DNA of 34,857 nt from Bondarzewia mesenterica (Eukaryota > Basidiomycota > Agaricomycetes > Russulales > Bondarzewiaceae), in the NCBI GenBank assembly GCA_004802705.1, contig SGPL01000358.1:1-34857 (forward strand), in the 5' to 3' direction. A program made the position numbers and the translations under genes. The notes under the pieces were generated by a model that was given only the letters and a program-made list of their open reading frames with translations, was not told the origin of the DNA and ran no database searches. Numbering within the stretch: the stretch's first letter is position 1; every line of letters starts with the position of its first letter. Shown in pieces: positions 1-8,434 of the stretch.

Positions 1-2
1 GC

Positions 3-2564
3 ATGCATCGCGACCAGAAGATCGGTACCCTCTGCTCAGATCGTGGTGGAGAGTATGAAGACGAAGACTTCAATTGCCATCTCAAAGCGAACGGGACAAG
101 GCACGAACTTACCGTGCACGATTCTCCGCAGCAGAATGGGCGTGCAGAATGCCTGAATGGCACGCTGGTGACGTGCGCCATTGCGATGCTCCTCCAGGCT
201 GGCCTGCCAAAATTCTTGTGGGCTGAGGCGATTAACCACTGCGTGTGGGTTTGGAACCGCACGGGAACGCGCGCGCTCGCAGGGAAGACTCCTGTTGAGG
301 CTGCGACGGGCAGGAGGCCTGACCTACGCGATCTCCATGAGTGGGGATGCCGGGTTTGGGTTAAAGTTGAAGGTCGAGGCAAGCTCGATGCAAAAGCTGA
401 TGAGGGCCACTTTGTAGGCTACGACGCGCAGAGCAAAGGTTACCGGATCTACTGGCCATCAAAGCGTCATGTCAGCGTGGAGCACAACGTCGTCTTCATG
501 GAAGAGAAAGGACGTACTGGTGAGGACACCGTTCTGGTCGAGGGGGAGCCGGTGGATTTCGGCACCCCGAACGTGTCCCTCACACCTCCTATGCACGACG
601 CGTCGTCGCGCTCATCCTCGACACCTGCTCCATTCACGTCGGCGCCGTCCTCGCTCCGAGACGACACGGCTGCAGATAGTGAGGGGGAGCATGCCGCTAC
701 CCCCCACGTTCCTTCCTCTTCATCTGACATTCATCCCACTGTTATTCCTTCTTCCATTTCTGTTGCAGACGACGACCTCTTTGTTGAAGACGACGCGCCA
801 AAGCTCGCTGGTCGACAGCACCGCGAAACGCGTCCGTCCGAGTACGTGCACCACCTTCAGCGCGGTGAGGGCGTCGCATCCGGCCTTCCCATCTCCCTGT
901 TCCCTGGTGTTTCCCCCACTGGTGGTTTTGCAGGCATGGTGGAGGTTGTAGACGACGAGGACGAAGGCACGACGTTCTGGGACGACGTGCGAGCGCAAGA
1001 TGTAGAACATGCGCTGGCAACACGCGTCACAGATAGTCACGAGCCTCGTAACGTCACAGAAGCGCGACGCGGCTCGGACTGGTCACACTGGGAAGCTGCG
1101 ATGAAAACAGAGCTTGGGATGATCGAGAAGTTGGGCACTTGGGAGCTGGTGGATAGGCCGTCGGATGCGAACGTTGTTGGGAGTAAGTGGGTCTTCAAAA
1201 TCAAGCGTGGAGCCGATGGCGAGATCATCAAGTACAAGGCTCGCCTTGTCGCGCAAGGTTTCACCCAGGTTCCGGGCATCGACTACTCCGACACCTTCGC
1301 ACCGGTTGCAAAACTCGAGTCGATTCGTGCCTTGCTTGCTATTGCCGCACGGAACGATTGGGAAATCCATCAGATGGATGTGAAGAATGCCTATTTGAAT
1401 GGAGATCTCGAGGAGACTATTTTTATGGAACAGCCCCCTGGTTTCACCACTCCCGGAGCAGCTGAAAAAGTATGTCATCTTTTTAAGACTATTTACGGCT
1501 TGAAACAGTCTAGTCGACGGTGGTACAAGAAGCTGTGTGACGCTTTTCTCAAGCTAGGCTTCACTCGGTGCTCCGTCGACCACGGCGTTTTCTGGAAGTG
1601 TGTCGGCAAAGATATCCTCGTCATTGCAGCATCTGTGGATGACCTTGCTATATTTTCTAGTGCTCTCCGTCTCCTCGAAAGCCTCAAAGACGAGCTCAAC
1701 AAGGCTTTCGAAATGACAGATCTCGGCGAGATCAGCTGGTTGCTAGGCATCGAGATTCGGCGTGACCAAAAGGCACGCACAGTCGCTTTGTCACAGCGTG
1801 CTTTCATCGACACAATCGTCTCACGCTTCAATCTCGAAAACGCGAAGCCGCTCAGCACTCCGCTTGACCCCAGCTTCCCGCTCAACAAGACGCAGTGTCC
1901 CTCGACTCCACGGCAGTACGAGGAGATGCGAGGTGTGCCGTTTCAGGAGGCCATTGGCTCGGTAATGTATGCCGCGCGCAGAACGCGCCCGGACATTGCA
2001 TTTTCGGTTACCTACCTCTCGCAATTCATGCAGAATCCTGGAAAGGCACATTGGGAGGGTGTCAAGAGAGTTTTGAGGTATCTGAAGGGCACTCGCGAGA
2101 AGTGGTTGGTGTTTGGCGAGAAGGACAGTGGCTTGGAAGGGTTTTCGGACGCTGATTGGGCATCTCAGGAGCATAGGCATTCGATTTCTGGGTATGTGTT
2201 CTTACTGGATGGTGGGGCAGTATCCTGGTCTGCCAAGAAACAGCCCATAGTGGCATTATCAAGCACAGAAGCTGAGTACATCGCCATGATGCATGCTGCG
2301 AAGGAAGCATTCTGGCTCGACACTCTCTTCCGCGACATTTTTGGCTCACCGCTCACTTCCCCCATCCCGCTCAATTGCGACAACCAATCGGCAATAGCGC
2401 TCGCGCGCGACAACGCCTTCCATGCCCGCACGAAACACATTGACATTTGTTACCACTTCATTCGTGAAGCTGTCAACGCCGAACGCATCACCCTTCCGTA
2501 CTGTCCGACCGACGACATGGCCGCTGACATTTTTTACGAAATGTCTCGCTCGCCCGAAGGTTGA
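3..2564 (+). CDS. pol: Copia pol polyprotein, 5'-truncated by window edge (integrase, RT, RNase H)
   Basis: The frame is open at the window edge, so the first ATG is probably not the true start. Integrase DDE residues are visible as D13 (CSDRGGEY) and E49 (SPQQNGRAE), with the expected 35-residue spacing. Next come the integrase C-terminal region (NRTGTRAL; FVGYDAQSKGYRIY), a Ser/Thr-rich linker (about 190-270), the RVT_2 reverse transcriptase from about 378 (KWVFKIKR, KARLVAQGFTQ, MDVKNAYLNG, YGLKQSSRRWY) and RNase H (FSDADWAS, SSTEAEYIA, HIDICYHFI). The usual YVDD reads SVDD here (V545 D546 D547), which keeps both aspartates. The frame stops at 2564 because a T6 run (2530-2535) appears one base long. 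Removing one T restores the family-typical ending DIFTKCLARPKVEKL and moves the stop to 2599-2601, just before the polypurine tract. It makes the element's cDNA and inserts it into the host genome. Confidence 0.93.
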   Translation: MHRDQKIGTLCSDRGGEYEDEDFNCHLKANGTRHELTVHDSPQQNGRAECLNGTLVTCAIAMLLQAGLPKFLWAEAINHCVWVWNRTGTRALAGKTPVEAATGRRPDLRDLHEWGCRVWVKVEGRGKLDAKADEGHFVGYDAQSKGYRIYWPSKRHVSVEHNVVFMEEKGRTGEDTVLVEGEPVDFGTPNVSLTPPMHDASSRSSSTPAPFTSAPSSLRDDTAADSEGEHAATPHVPSSSSDIHPTVIPSSISVADDDLFVEDDAPKLAGRQHRETRPSEYVHHLQRGEGVASGLPISLFPGVSPTGGFAGMVEVVDDEDEGTTFWDDVRAQDVEHALATRVTDSHEPRNVTEARRGSDWSHWEAAMKTELGMIEKLGTWELVDRPSDANVVGSKWVFKIKRGADGEIIKYKARLVAQGFTQVPGIDYSDTFAPVAKLESIRALLAIAARNDWEIHQMDVKNAYLNGDLEETIFMEQPPGFTTPGAAEKVCHLFKTIYGLKQSSRRWYKKLCDAFLKLGFTRCSVDHGVFWKCVGKDILVIAASVDDLAIFSSALRLLESLKDELNKAFEMTDLGEISWLLGIEIRRDQKARTVALSQRAFIDTIVSRFNLENAKPLSTPLDPSFPLNKTQCPSTPRQYEEMRGVPFQEAIGSVMYAARRTRPDIAFSVTYLSQFMQNPGKAHWEGVKRVLRYLKGTREKWLVFGEKDSGLEGFSDADWASQEHRHSISGYVFLLDGGAVSWSAKKQPIVALSSTEAEYIAMMHAAKEAFWLDTLFRDIFGSPLTSPIPLNCDNQSAIALARDNAFHARTKHIDICYHFIREAVNAERITLPYCPTDDMAADIFYEMSRSPEG

Positions 2565-2597
2565 GAAACTCGCCGGCATGATTGGACTACAGGCGGT

Positions 2598-2608
2598 TTG
2601 AGGGGGAG
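2598..2608 (+). promoter_or_regulatory. Polypurine tract of the copia element
   Basis: TTGAGGGGGAG lies directly before the TG start of the LTR and overlaps the restored pol stop. In LTR retrotransposons such a tract primes plus-strand DNA synthesis. Assigned from sequence and position. Confidence 0.75.
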
Positions 2609-2940
2609 TGTCGGGATCGGGCAAACGCGCCGAGTCCCTCGGACTGATTCTCTTCAACGGACTATTACTTACCAGTGCTTGCACGTTCTCGATAGATATC
2701 TTATGGGACCACGGTCCTCATTGCACGTTCGTTATTTCTGTTCACTCAGGTACTGTACAGCTACGTTTTGCCACTCCGACGTATCTACAAAACCGAGCAG
2801 CGCTCCGTCGTGTCACCTCAGTGTTTGTCCTAATCACTGAGGTGAGTATACCCTTATACCTTACCGTTCTCACTTTGTACTGACTTACTGGTAGTCACTC
2901 GTTGCCTCGTTTCTTAGGTACTTACCACAATACACTCACA
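2609..2940 (+). repeat. 3' LTR of the copia element (right end uncertain)
   Basis: Starts TGTCGGG directly after the polypurine tract, as expected for U3. A plausible end is the CA at 2939-2940. No second LTR is in the window to confirm the limits. The interval holds a perfect intron-like insert (2842-2894: GTGAGT donor, CTGAC/CTTAC branch-like motifs, TAG acceptor). Sequence flanking that insert is repeated downstream without it (2941-2984). Confidence 0.6.
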
Positions 2941-2984
2941 GTGTTTGTCCTAATCACTGAGTCACTCGTTGCCTCGTTTCTTAG
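2821..2984 (+). repeat. Duplicated segment: intron-bearing copy followed by an intron-less copy
   Basis: Copy 1 is block A (2821-2841), a 53-nt insert (2842-2894) and block B (2895-2917). After a 23-nt spacer, copy 2 is A (2941-2961) joined directly to B (2962-2984). Both blocks are identical between copies. The missing 53 nt begins GTGAGTATA and ends CTGGTAG, i.e. spliceosomal signals and a size typical of this genome. Copy 2 therefore looks like a reverse-transcribed spliced RNA. The break has 2 nt of ambiguity (AG), so a microhomology deletion is the alternative. Confidence 0.8.
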
Positions 2985-3192
2985 CCCGCTAGCCCGCTGA
3001 CATCGTAAACTGCCTCGTACTGCTTGATACGGTGGAGAGAGTCCCGCTTCGCATCCTCAAGCAACATGTCCTTGTAGTCGGGGTCACCCGAGGACACCTT
3101 GAGCGCAACGTTCGCGGCGATGATCACAGGGTCGTCGCAGACAAAGGAAGATGACAACGATGCCTGATTTTCCGTCCATACAAGGCGCAAGC
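2981..3192 (-). CDS. Unrecognised protein, terminal exon (partial gene)
   Basis: On the minus strand a CACGCAG acceptor (3195-3193) opens a GC-rich, protein-like frame with segments VCDDPVIIAANVALKVSSGD and YKDMLLEDAKRDSLHRIKQY, ending at TAA (2983-2981). The stop falls inside the end of the duplicated LTR-edge sequence, so the original C-terminus may have been cut by the retroelement. A possible upstream exon starts at ATG 3378 and splices at about GTAAAC 3256, but it would nearly touch the start of the next gene. I do not recognise the family. Composition and frame make it more likely coding than not. Confidence 0.4.
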
Positions 3193-3417
3193 CTGCGTGT
3201 GGAGGAAAAGAAGGAAAATGTCTTATGATTAACCATATCTCGTCGCGCAAATGTGTTTACCATTATTTGTTTTCTGCAGAAAGCTTACGTACAGTTCCGG
3301 GACGTGATAGACCTTGCAAGCAAGGTAACCGAAATGGGAAAATGTTTCCACGGCTGGAGGCAGGGTCTGCAACTTCATATATGTGGACTAGTTCTCATTT
3401 CCAACATCCTCCCCATC

Positions 3418-6400
3418 ATGTCCCCTTCCGCAACGGCGACTTGCTCGCGTTCCCCTTCTCCAGCTACACCACAGACTCCGGACTCATCTTACAGTCTCGA
3501 GGCTGTCGCAATTTCTGGCAATATCGACTTCTCAACGTGGTATAGTTCCCTATCTGGTACCAAACCGTCCTCAACATCGTCTGTCGCATGGGAGGATTCG
3601 CACTTCTTTGACATGACCAAAGATGAGGATGAAAACATCCTGTCGCTTGAGGATCTCATTCAAGAGCAGGCATACGACGAGTGAACACCTTGCCATCATT
3701 CCTTTTTGATGTCGTTTCACTCACGGCATTCCAGCTCGGCATCATCTGGTAGCGCGGCCGCAGTCGAAGCGTCGCCTGTACAACCTCCGAGCTCCCATAT
3801 AGAACAGTCGGTTTCAGTATTAGCGTTTCGGTCGTCTAAGGAGAGCTTGGAGGCGTTGTCGACCACCCTTCCCTCACGGGGCCCCATCCTTCCGACAAAG
3901 CCCATCCCACCCCCCGCATCTCAGCCGCGCAAGCGCATCTCGTCGGCAGCGTCGCAGACGGTCGTTTACCCTCCGAAAGAGTCATGTTACAAGTGGGTCA
4001 CTTCTGACATGACGTCTTCCGATCATACCTGATTTCGTTGTGCAGTCTACCGATTATGATACCGAGTATTCCGGAGGGTGGAACAAAGTCTCGCGTCGAG
4101 ACACAAGTCCGCGTCACTGTTGATCTTGCTCACGCCAGCTCGTCAACGGGCGAACCATTCCAGTATGACCGAGTAGGGACTTATAAGTGGCTGCAGTTGC
4201 CGAAGGGTACGGCGACGAAAAGACGGACGCGAAAGGAGGGAAAGATTGGTACGTGTATCAACTTTTCTGTTCTTATCTTCCGACTCACAAAGTCATAGAC
4301 CCTCTTTCTGAGGACACATTACACTTGACCGTGGAGGTGACATGTGCTTCACCACCCCACATGCGCGTCGTATGCTGCTCTAGCTGCCAATCTCGCGAGG
4401 TATGTCTTTTGAAGAAACCTTAGATAAACTACAGTTCAACTTCGGGCAGGCCAAACGGGTAGCGCGCAAGGTGGCCGCACGCGTTCGCCCACAGCGTTCT
4501 GATGGTGACCTTCTCGATGTCAGCCTCGAGGGACAGACTGAAGGCTCTTTTAACATCGTGCAGTTCAACTGCCCTGAAGTGCTCGACTTCTCAACGGGCA
4601 GCGTCGTCCTTCCCCTCCGAATTACTTGCTATTGCCGACATCATCGCGAGAAGGTTGGTTTCAACGTCCATCTCACCATGTCCGACAATATGGGACGCCT
4701 CGTCGGTTCAGGGATCAGTCGTCCCATCATGATTACGGACGATCACAAGAGCACGGCAGCCAACTCAAACAAGCAATTTCTGCCAAATGGGTTTTCCGCA
4801 GTCGATATTGATTGGTCCCAGGCATCTCTGCCGCAGGGCAACGCCGCGGACAAGATGGGGCCTGCGAAGAGAAAGCATGCGACTATCGTGGACGCCTCTG
4901 AACAGAGCAAAAAAAAGAGCCAAGGCGTCTCCTGGTCCACGGGATGTTGCAACGAAGGTGTCCCGAAAAGGTAGCGCAACAAGCCTGAATTCGCTATCGA
5001 CCTTCTCTTCTTCTTTGCCAACGCGTACGACGACTCCTTCACAATTCGCGAGTTCTGGGGCTCTTAGTCAATTCAGCTCAACTACAGCCTCTTCTCCACT
5101 TGTCTTCGATAACTTTGTCGTGCAGAACATGGAAGCGTTCCTGCCATCTCCATCGACTTCCATTGCCTCCCCCGGCGACGACTCAAGCATGTTCGAGACC
5201 TCAGACAACCTAATGACTAATCCTGCACAGCTGGATTCTACAGCTATTCTACAGCGTACTTCCTCTCCTTCCAACTTTCTGCCGACTGCACCGCCGTCGC
5301 CCATTCTCATGCCTCTGCCTCATACTCAAGCGCTTCCGGCTCCGGCTCCCGTTCAACCTCTCCCATTCCTTTTCTTCCATGGTGACCCTCCGCCTTTGGT
5401 TCCAACTTTGCCAAAGCCCAAAATTCATCGGTTGATTCCCTCTTCGGGTCCGACTTACGGAGGGATAGAAGTCACCATCTTGGGTTCGAACTTCCACCCT
5501 ACTCTTCAGCTCGACTGCCTCTTCGGCGATATGGTAGCCAGTTCCACACAGCGTTGGAGTGATAACACTCTGGTGTGCATCTTGCCACCCCGAATCTGCT
5601 CTGGCGTCGTGGCGGTCTGGTTCAATGGCATTGATAAGGACGAAGATGGCACGCCCCCCTGTCTGTTCACGTACACAGACGAGTCTGATAGGGCTCTGTG
5701 AGTTACCAGTCCCGACTGAATGTTGCATAAGTGCTGACGTCACTTTTAGGATGGAGCTCGCTTTGCAAGTCGTTGGTCTCAAAATGACTGGGAAATTGGA
5801 AGACGCCAAAAGTGTGGCCATGCGCATTGTGGGGCCGTCTGGTGATACCTCTCAGGGTGGATCCGACTCAAACGGCATGCAACAATATGGCTCGAATCAT
5901 CTGTCCTTGGATATTCAACCATTGCTGCGCCGAGGCAGAGGTGACGAACTGGAGAAAATGGCACTCAATCTACTGTCGCTCCTTGACGTCCAGCTGGACT
6001 CCGAGTCTTCAATATCATTGTCCGAGGCAGTGTCGCATCAGACGAATAGTGGGCAGACGCTCTTACATCTCGCTGTCTTCCTCAAGTATCGGTCGCTCAC
6101 TGAGTTTCTGGTGGAGCATGAGGTCGACTTGGACGTGCGTGATCGAAACGGTAACACAGCGCTGCATTTTGCAGGCATCGTCGGCGCGAAGGACTGCGCA
6201 CGGGTGCTCATCGACGCGGGCTCGGATCAAGAGATCGTCGACGTGCATGGCCGCACTGCGCAGGAAGTCGCTTCGTTTGACCTTGACGATTTGCCATCGA
6301 CGATTTCCAGCGAACCGGAGCTGCCAGAGGACGATGTTGACGAGGATGAGTCGAGGTGGGGTGATGGTGAGGAAGATGAATCCGAGGAGGACGACAGAGT

Positions 6401-7428
6401 TAGTCGTCTTCGTTACATCATCAAGCGTCGCGCAATCCGTAATTCCAGGCGAGCGATCGGCATTTCAGAGTCTGTGCCATCTGAGGATGAGGTGGAGACT
6501 AAGAACGCCGGTGATGTGCTGGGTGCTGAGAAGGAAGTGGCTGCTCGGCCGGTCGTCGATGAGAAACAAGCCGCGTCGTTCATGAATACGATCCAGCGCA
6601 CGCTCGCACGCGTTCAGCCGACACAAGGCATTATCCCCAACATGCCACACCTCCCTCTTCCGCACCTGCCTGGCATGCCTGCCGTCCCATGGGCTGCGCT
6701 GCCTCAGATTCCAATGGTGTTCCCGGTGTATGTTCCCTGGCCCGCGTTCCTGGGCGAAAAGCGTGGGGAGCATGAGCACGAGCACGATCGCGACGGTGAA
6801 GGTGTGGGGCACGCGCAAGCGCCGAAAGGCGGCGCAATGCGGTGGACCGCGCAGGAGTGGCGCGCGTTCTGGGAGAAGTGGATGATGCAGGGCCCACAGG
6901 CGCAGCAGGCGGCGGCCCCGTCGCATGAGGACGATCCCCCGCCGATGTACACGCCGCGGTCGGCAGCCGAGGCTGGCCCCCAGGCCCGCAGTGCGAAGGA
7001 CTCGGAGGCGGAGGAGGACGAGACTCCGGTTGCTGGGCCTTCGACTATAGAGCGGGCGGCTGTCCGCCGTGTGGGGTATGATACGGTCAGGGTGACGGAT
7101 CAGGAAGTCAATGCGTATGCATACAGGCCGACGAAGGCTCAAACACGACAGATTCAGAAGAAGGGTATGTACTGTTTTTTCTTCATTATTTATAAAGGGT
7201 TTAACGGGACTGTCTCAATTTTGCAGAGGATCGCATGCTGATACTGTTTTGGATTCCTATTCTCTTCCGTAAGTCCGCTCGCCGGCTCTTTTCGTCTTGA
7301 ATTGGCGCTGACCAGACATTCTATTGGTGCCGACAGTTGCGCTCGTATGGGCGTTCTTCTCTGGTGTTCGGATTGCTTTTCATTCTCTGAGAACGCTGAC
7401 GCCCCTAAAGTCTGTCCTCCGCCTTTGA
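3418..7428 (+). CDS. mga2: MGA2/SPT23-like ER membrane-tethered transcription factor
   Basis: Exons: 3418-3680, 3735-3992, 4046-4248, 4299-4399, 4450-5697, 5750-7164, 7227-7268, 7337-7428; about 1206 aa (yeast Mga2 is about 1100). In order: acidic Ser-rich N-terminus; a conserved N-terminal domain (GGTKSRVETQVRVTVDLAHA, LPKGTATKRRTRKEGKI, CCSSCQSRE); an IPT/TIG domain at about 597-688 (LIPSSGPTYGGIEVTILGSN); ankyrin repeats at about 788-870 (TLLHLAVF, NGNTALHFAG); an acidic stretch; and a C-terminal membrane segment (MLILFWIPILFLALVWAFF). In yeast this family is released from the ER by ubiquitin-dependent processing and activates fatty-acid desaturase (OLE1) and hypoxia genes. An A8 run (4909-4916) is apparently one base too long: the frame shifts there between SEQSKK and RAKASPGPRD. 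The start at 3418 precedes the acidic domain; the frame is open further upstream but unconvincing. Confidence 0.88.
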
Positions 7429-8434
7429 GTTCACATCATCGTTCTCCTCGTCTTTCGTTCTTTTTTCTTCTTTCTTTGCAGGTGAGTATTGGTTCTTTGG
7501 TTGGTTTACGTGTGCGTGTCAAGCCGTGATAGGCTCTCCTTCATACATGCTGTTAGGTTATTGTACTAAGTGATTGGCCGTCATCACTACTTCTAGATAC
7601 ATATGTGGTCTGCTACTCAGAGACATTCTTTTAAGTAGGTTATTGCGTTCGGCGTTCCTTTCGATTGTTGTTCTTTCCACTGGTATGATCGAGTACGTAA
7701 CTATGTAAGTGTAAAGTATTCGGTGTAGAGTTTGGGTGCAAGTGTTCTGCGGTACAATACAAGCAGTCTACTATATGCCATGGACAGCTCAATGCGATTT
7801 TCAAAGTAATTGATCCAGTATCAAGTGTCAAATGTTTCAACAGGTGATGTGGCCTGGGGGAACCGTGTTAATGCCTACGCATAAGCAGCTGTCCAGTCTG
7901 ACCAATAGGAAGTGGCAAGTTTGTGGTGGTCGAGTCCACGGGACGCGGAATGGACTGGTGATCAACATGTTTGGCCAGCTATGCTGACTAAGCAGCTCAG
8001 GTAATTACGGTAAACTACCTCGTTGGCTCATCGATTACAAGGGAGCGGGGACAAGTCGAGTCCTGCGTATCTACCAGACGCGAGCTGCGACGCGAAACTT
8101 CGCCAATGCCAGGGCAATTGCCTCAACCATTTTCTTCACGATGTCGCATTCTGAATGTCAAGGATTGCTATGGATAGAGCCACATGTGAACGGATATGTT
8201 TTATGAGCAGTTTCATGACGGATAGGCTTAGGCTCTTCGAAGAACCGGTAAGTGAGAACAAGTTCGGAGACAGATTGTTCTGGAGGCTCTCGTGACAGCC
8301 CCTCTAGAGTCTCCCCGGTCCGAATCATATCCAGTTCTTCGTCAGTTGCGCATTTATACTGAAGAAGGCCCATCATATCTCCAGAGCTCAGGTCCCTTCT
8401 GCTAGTTTAACTTTCTGCCAGTGCGATCGTTGAC
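7429..8434. other. Intergenic, no confident gene
   Basis: About 1 kb downstream of the MGA2-like gene and upstream of the dehydratase. It starts with pyrimidine-rich 3'-UTR-like sequence. The only protein-like frame is a 72-codon minus-strand ORF (8376-8158; contains RTGETLEGLSREPPEQSVSE), listed separately. The rest shows no splice-consistent coding and no tRNA-like structure that I can see. Confidence 0.6.
8158..8376 (-). CDS. Small hypothetical ORF (72 aa), doubtful
   Basis: Starts MMGLLQYKCATDEEL and ends FTCGSIHSNP. The composition is protein-like, with acidic and proline-rich stretches, but there is no motif, signal peptide or TM segment. It sits 58 bp from the divergently oriented dehydratase start. 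It could be a small gene, a fragment or chance. Confidence 0.22.
   Translation of the reverse strand: MMGLLQYKCATDEELDMIRTGETLEGLSREPPEQSVSELVLTYRFFEEPKPIRHETAHKTYPFTCGSIHSNP

Larger units (their letters stand above)
1..2940 (+). mobile_element. Ty1/copia LTR retrotransposon, 3' part (left end outside the window)
   Basis: The window opens inside the integrase of a Ty1/copia element. Domains run integrase, reverse transcriptase, RNase H, which is the copia order, then a purine-rich tract (TTGAGGGGGAG, 2598-2608) and an LTR-like TG start at 2609. The 5' LTR, gag, protease and integrase N-terminus are off the left edge, so LTR identity (insertion age) and the target-site duplication cannot be read. 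The right boundary is uncertain: 2940 is chosen because the sequence there ends in CA, but LTR-related sequence recurs up to 2984. The near-intact frame suggests a fairly recent insertion (inference). Confidence 0.9.

Noticed and set aside
3253..3417. Upstream extension of the MGA2 frame (FRDVIDLASKVTEMGK)
   Set aside because: Open frame but not family-like; it overlaps the putative promoter and the antisense candidate exon.
4791..4836. 46-nt intron in MGA2 that would remove the frameshift
   Set aside because: Weak GTTTTC donor and it discards the family-like GPAKRKHATIV segment; kept only as an alternative.
6465..7142. Long antisense frame (225 codons) opposite MGA2
   Set aside because: Shadow of a GC-rich coding exon; Arg/His-rich with no motif.
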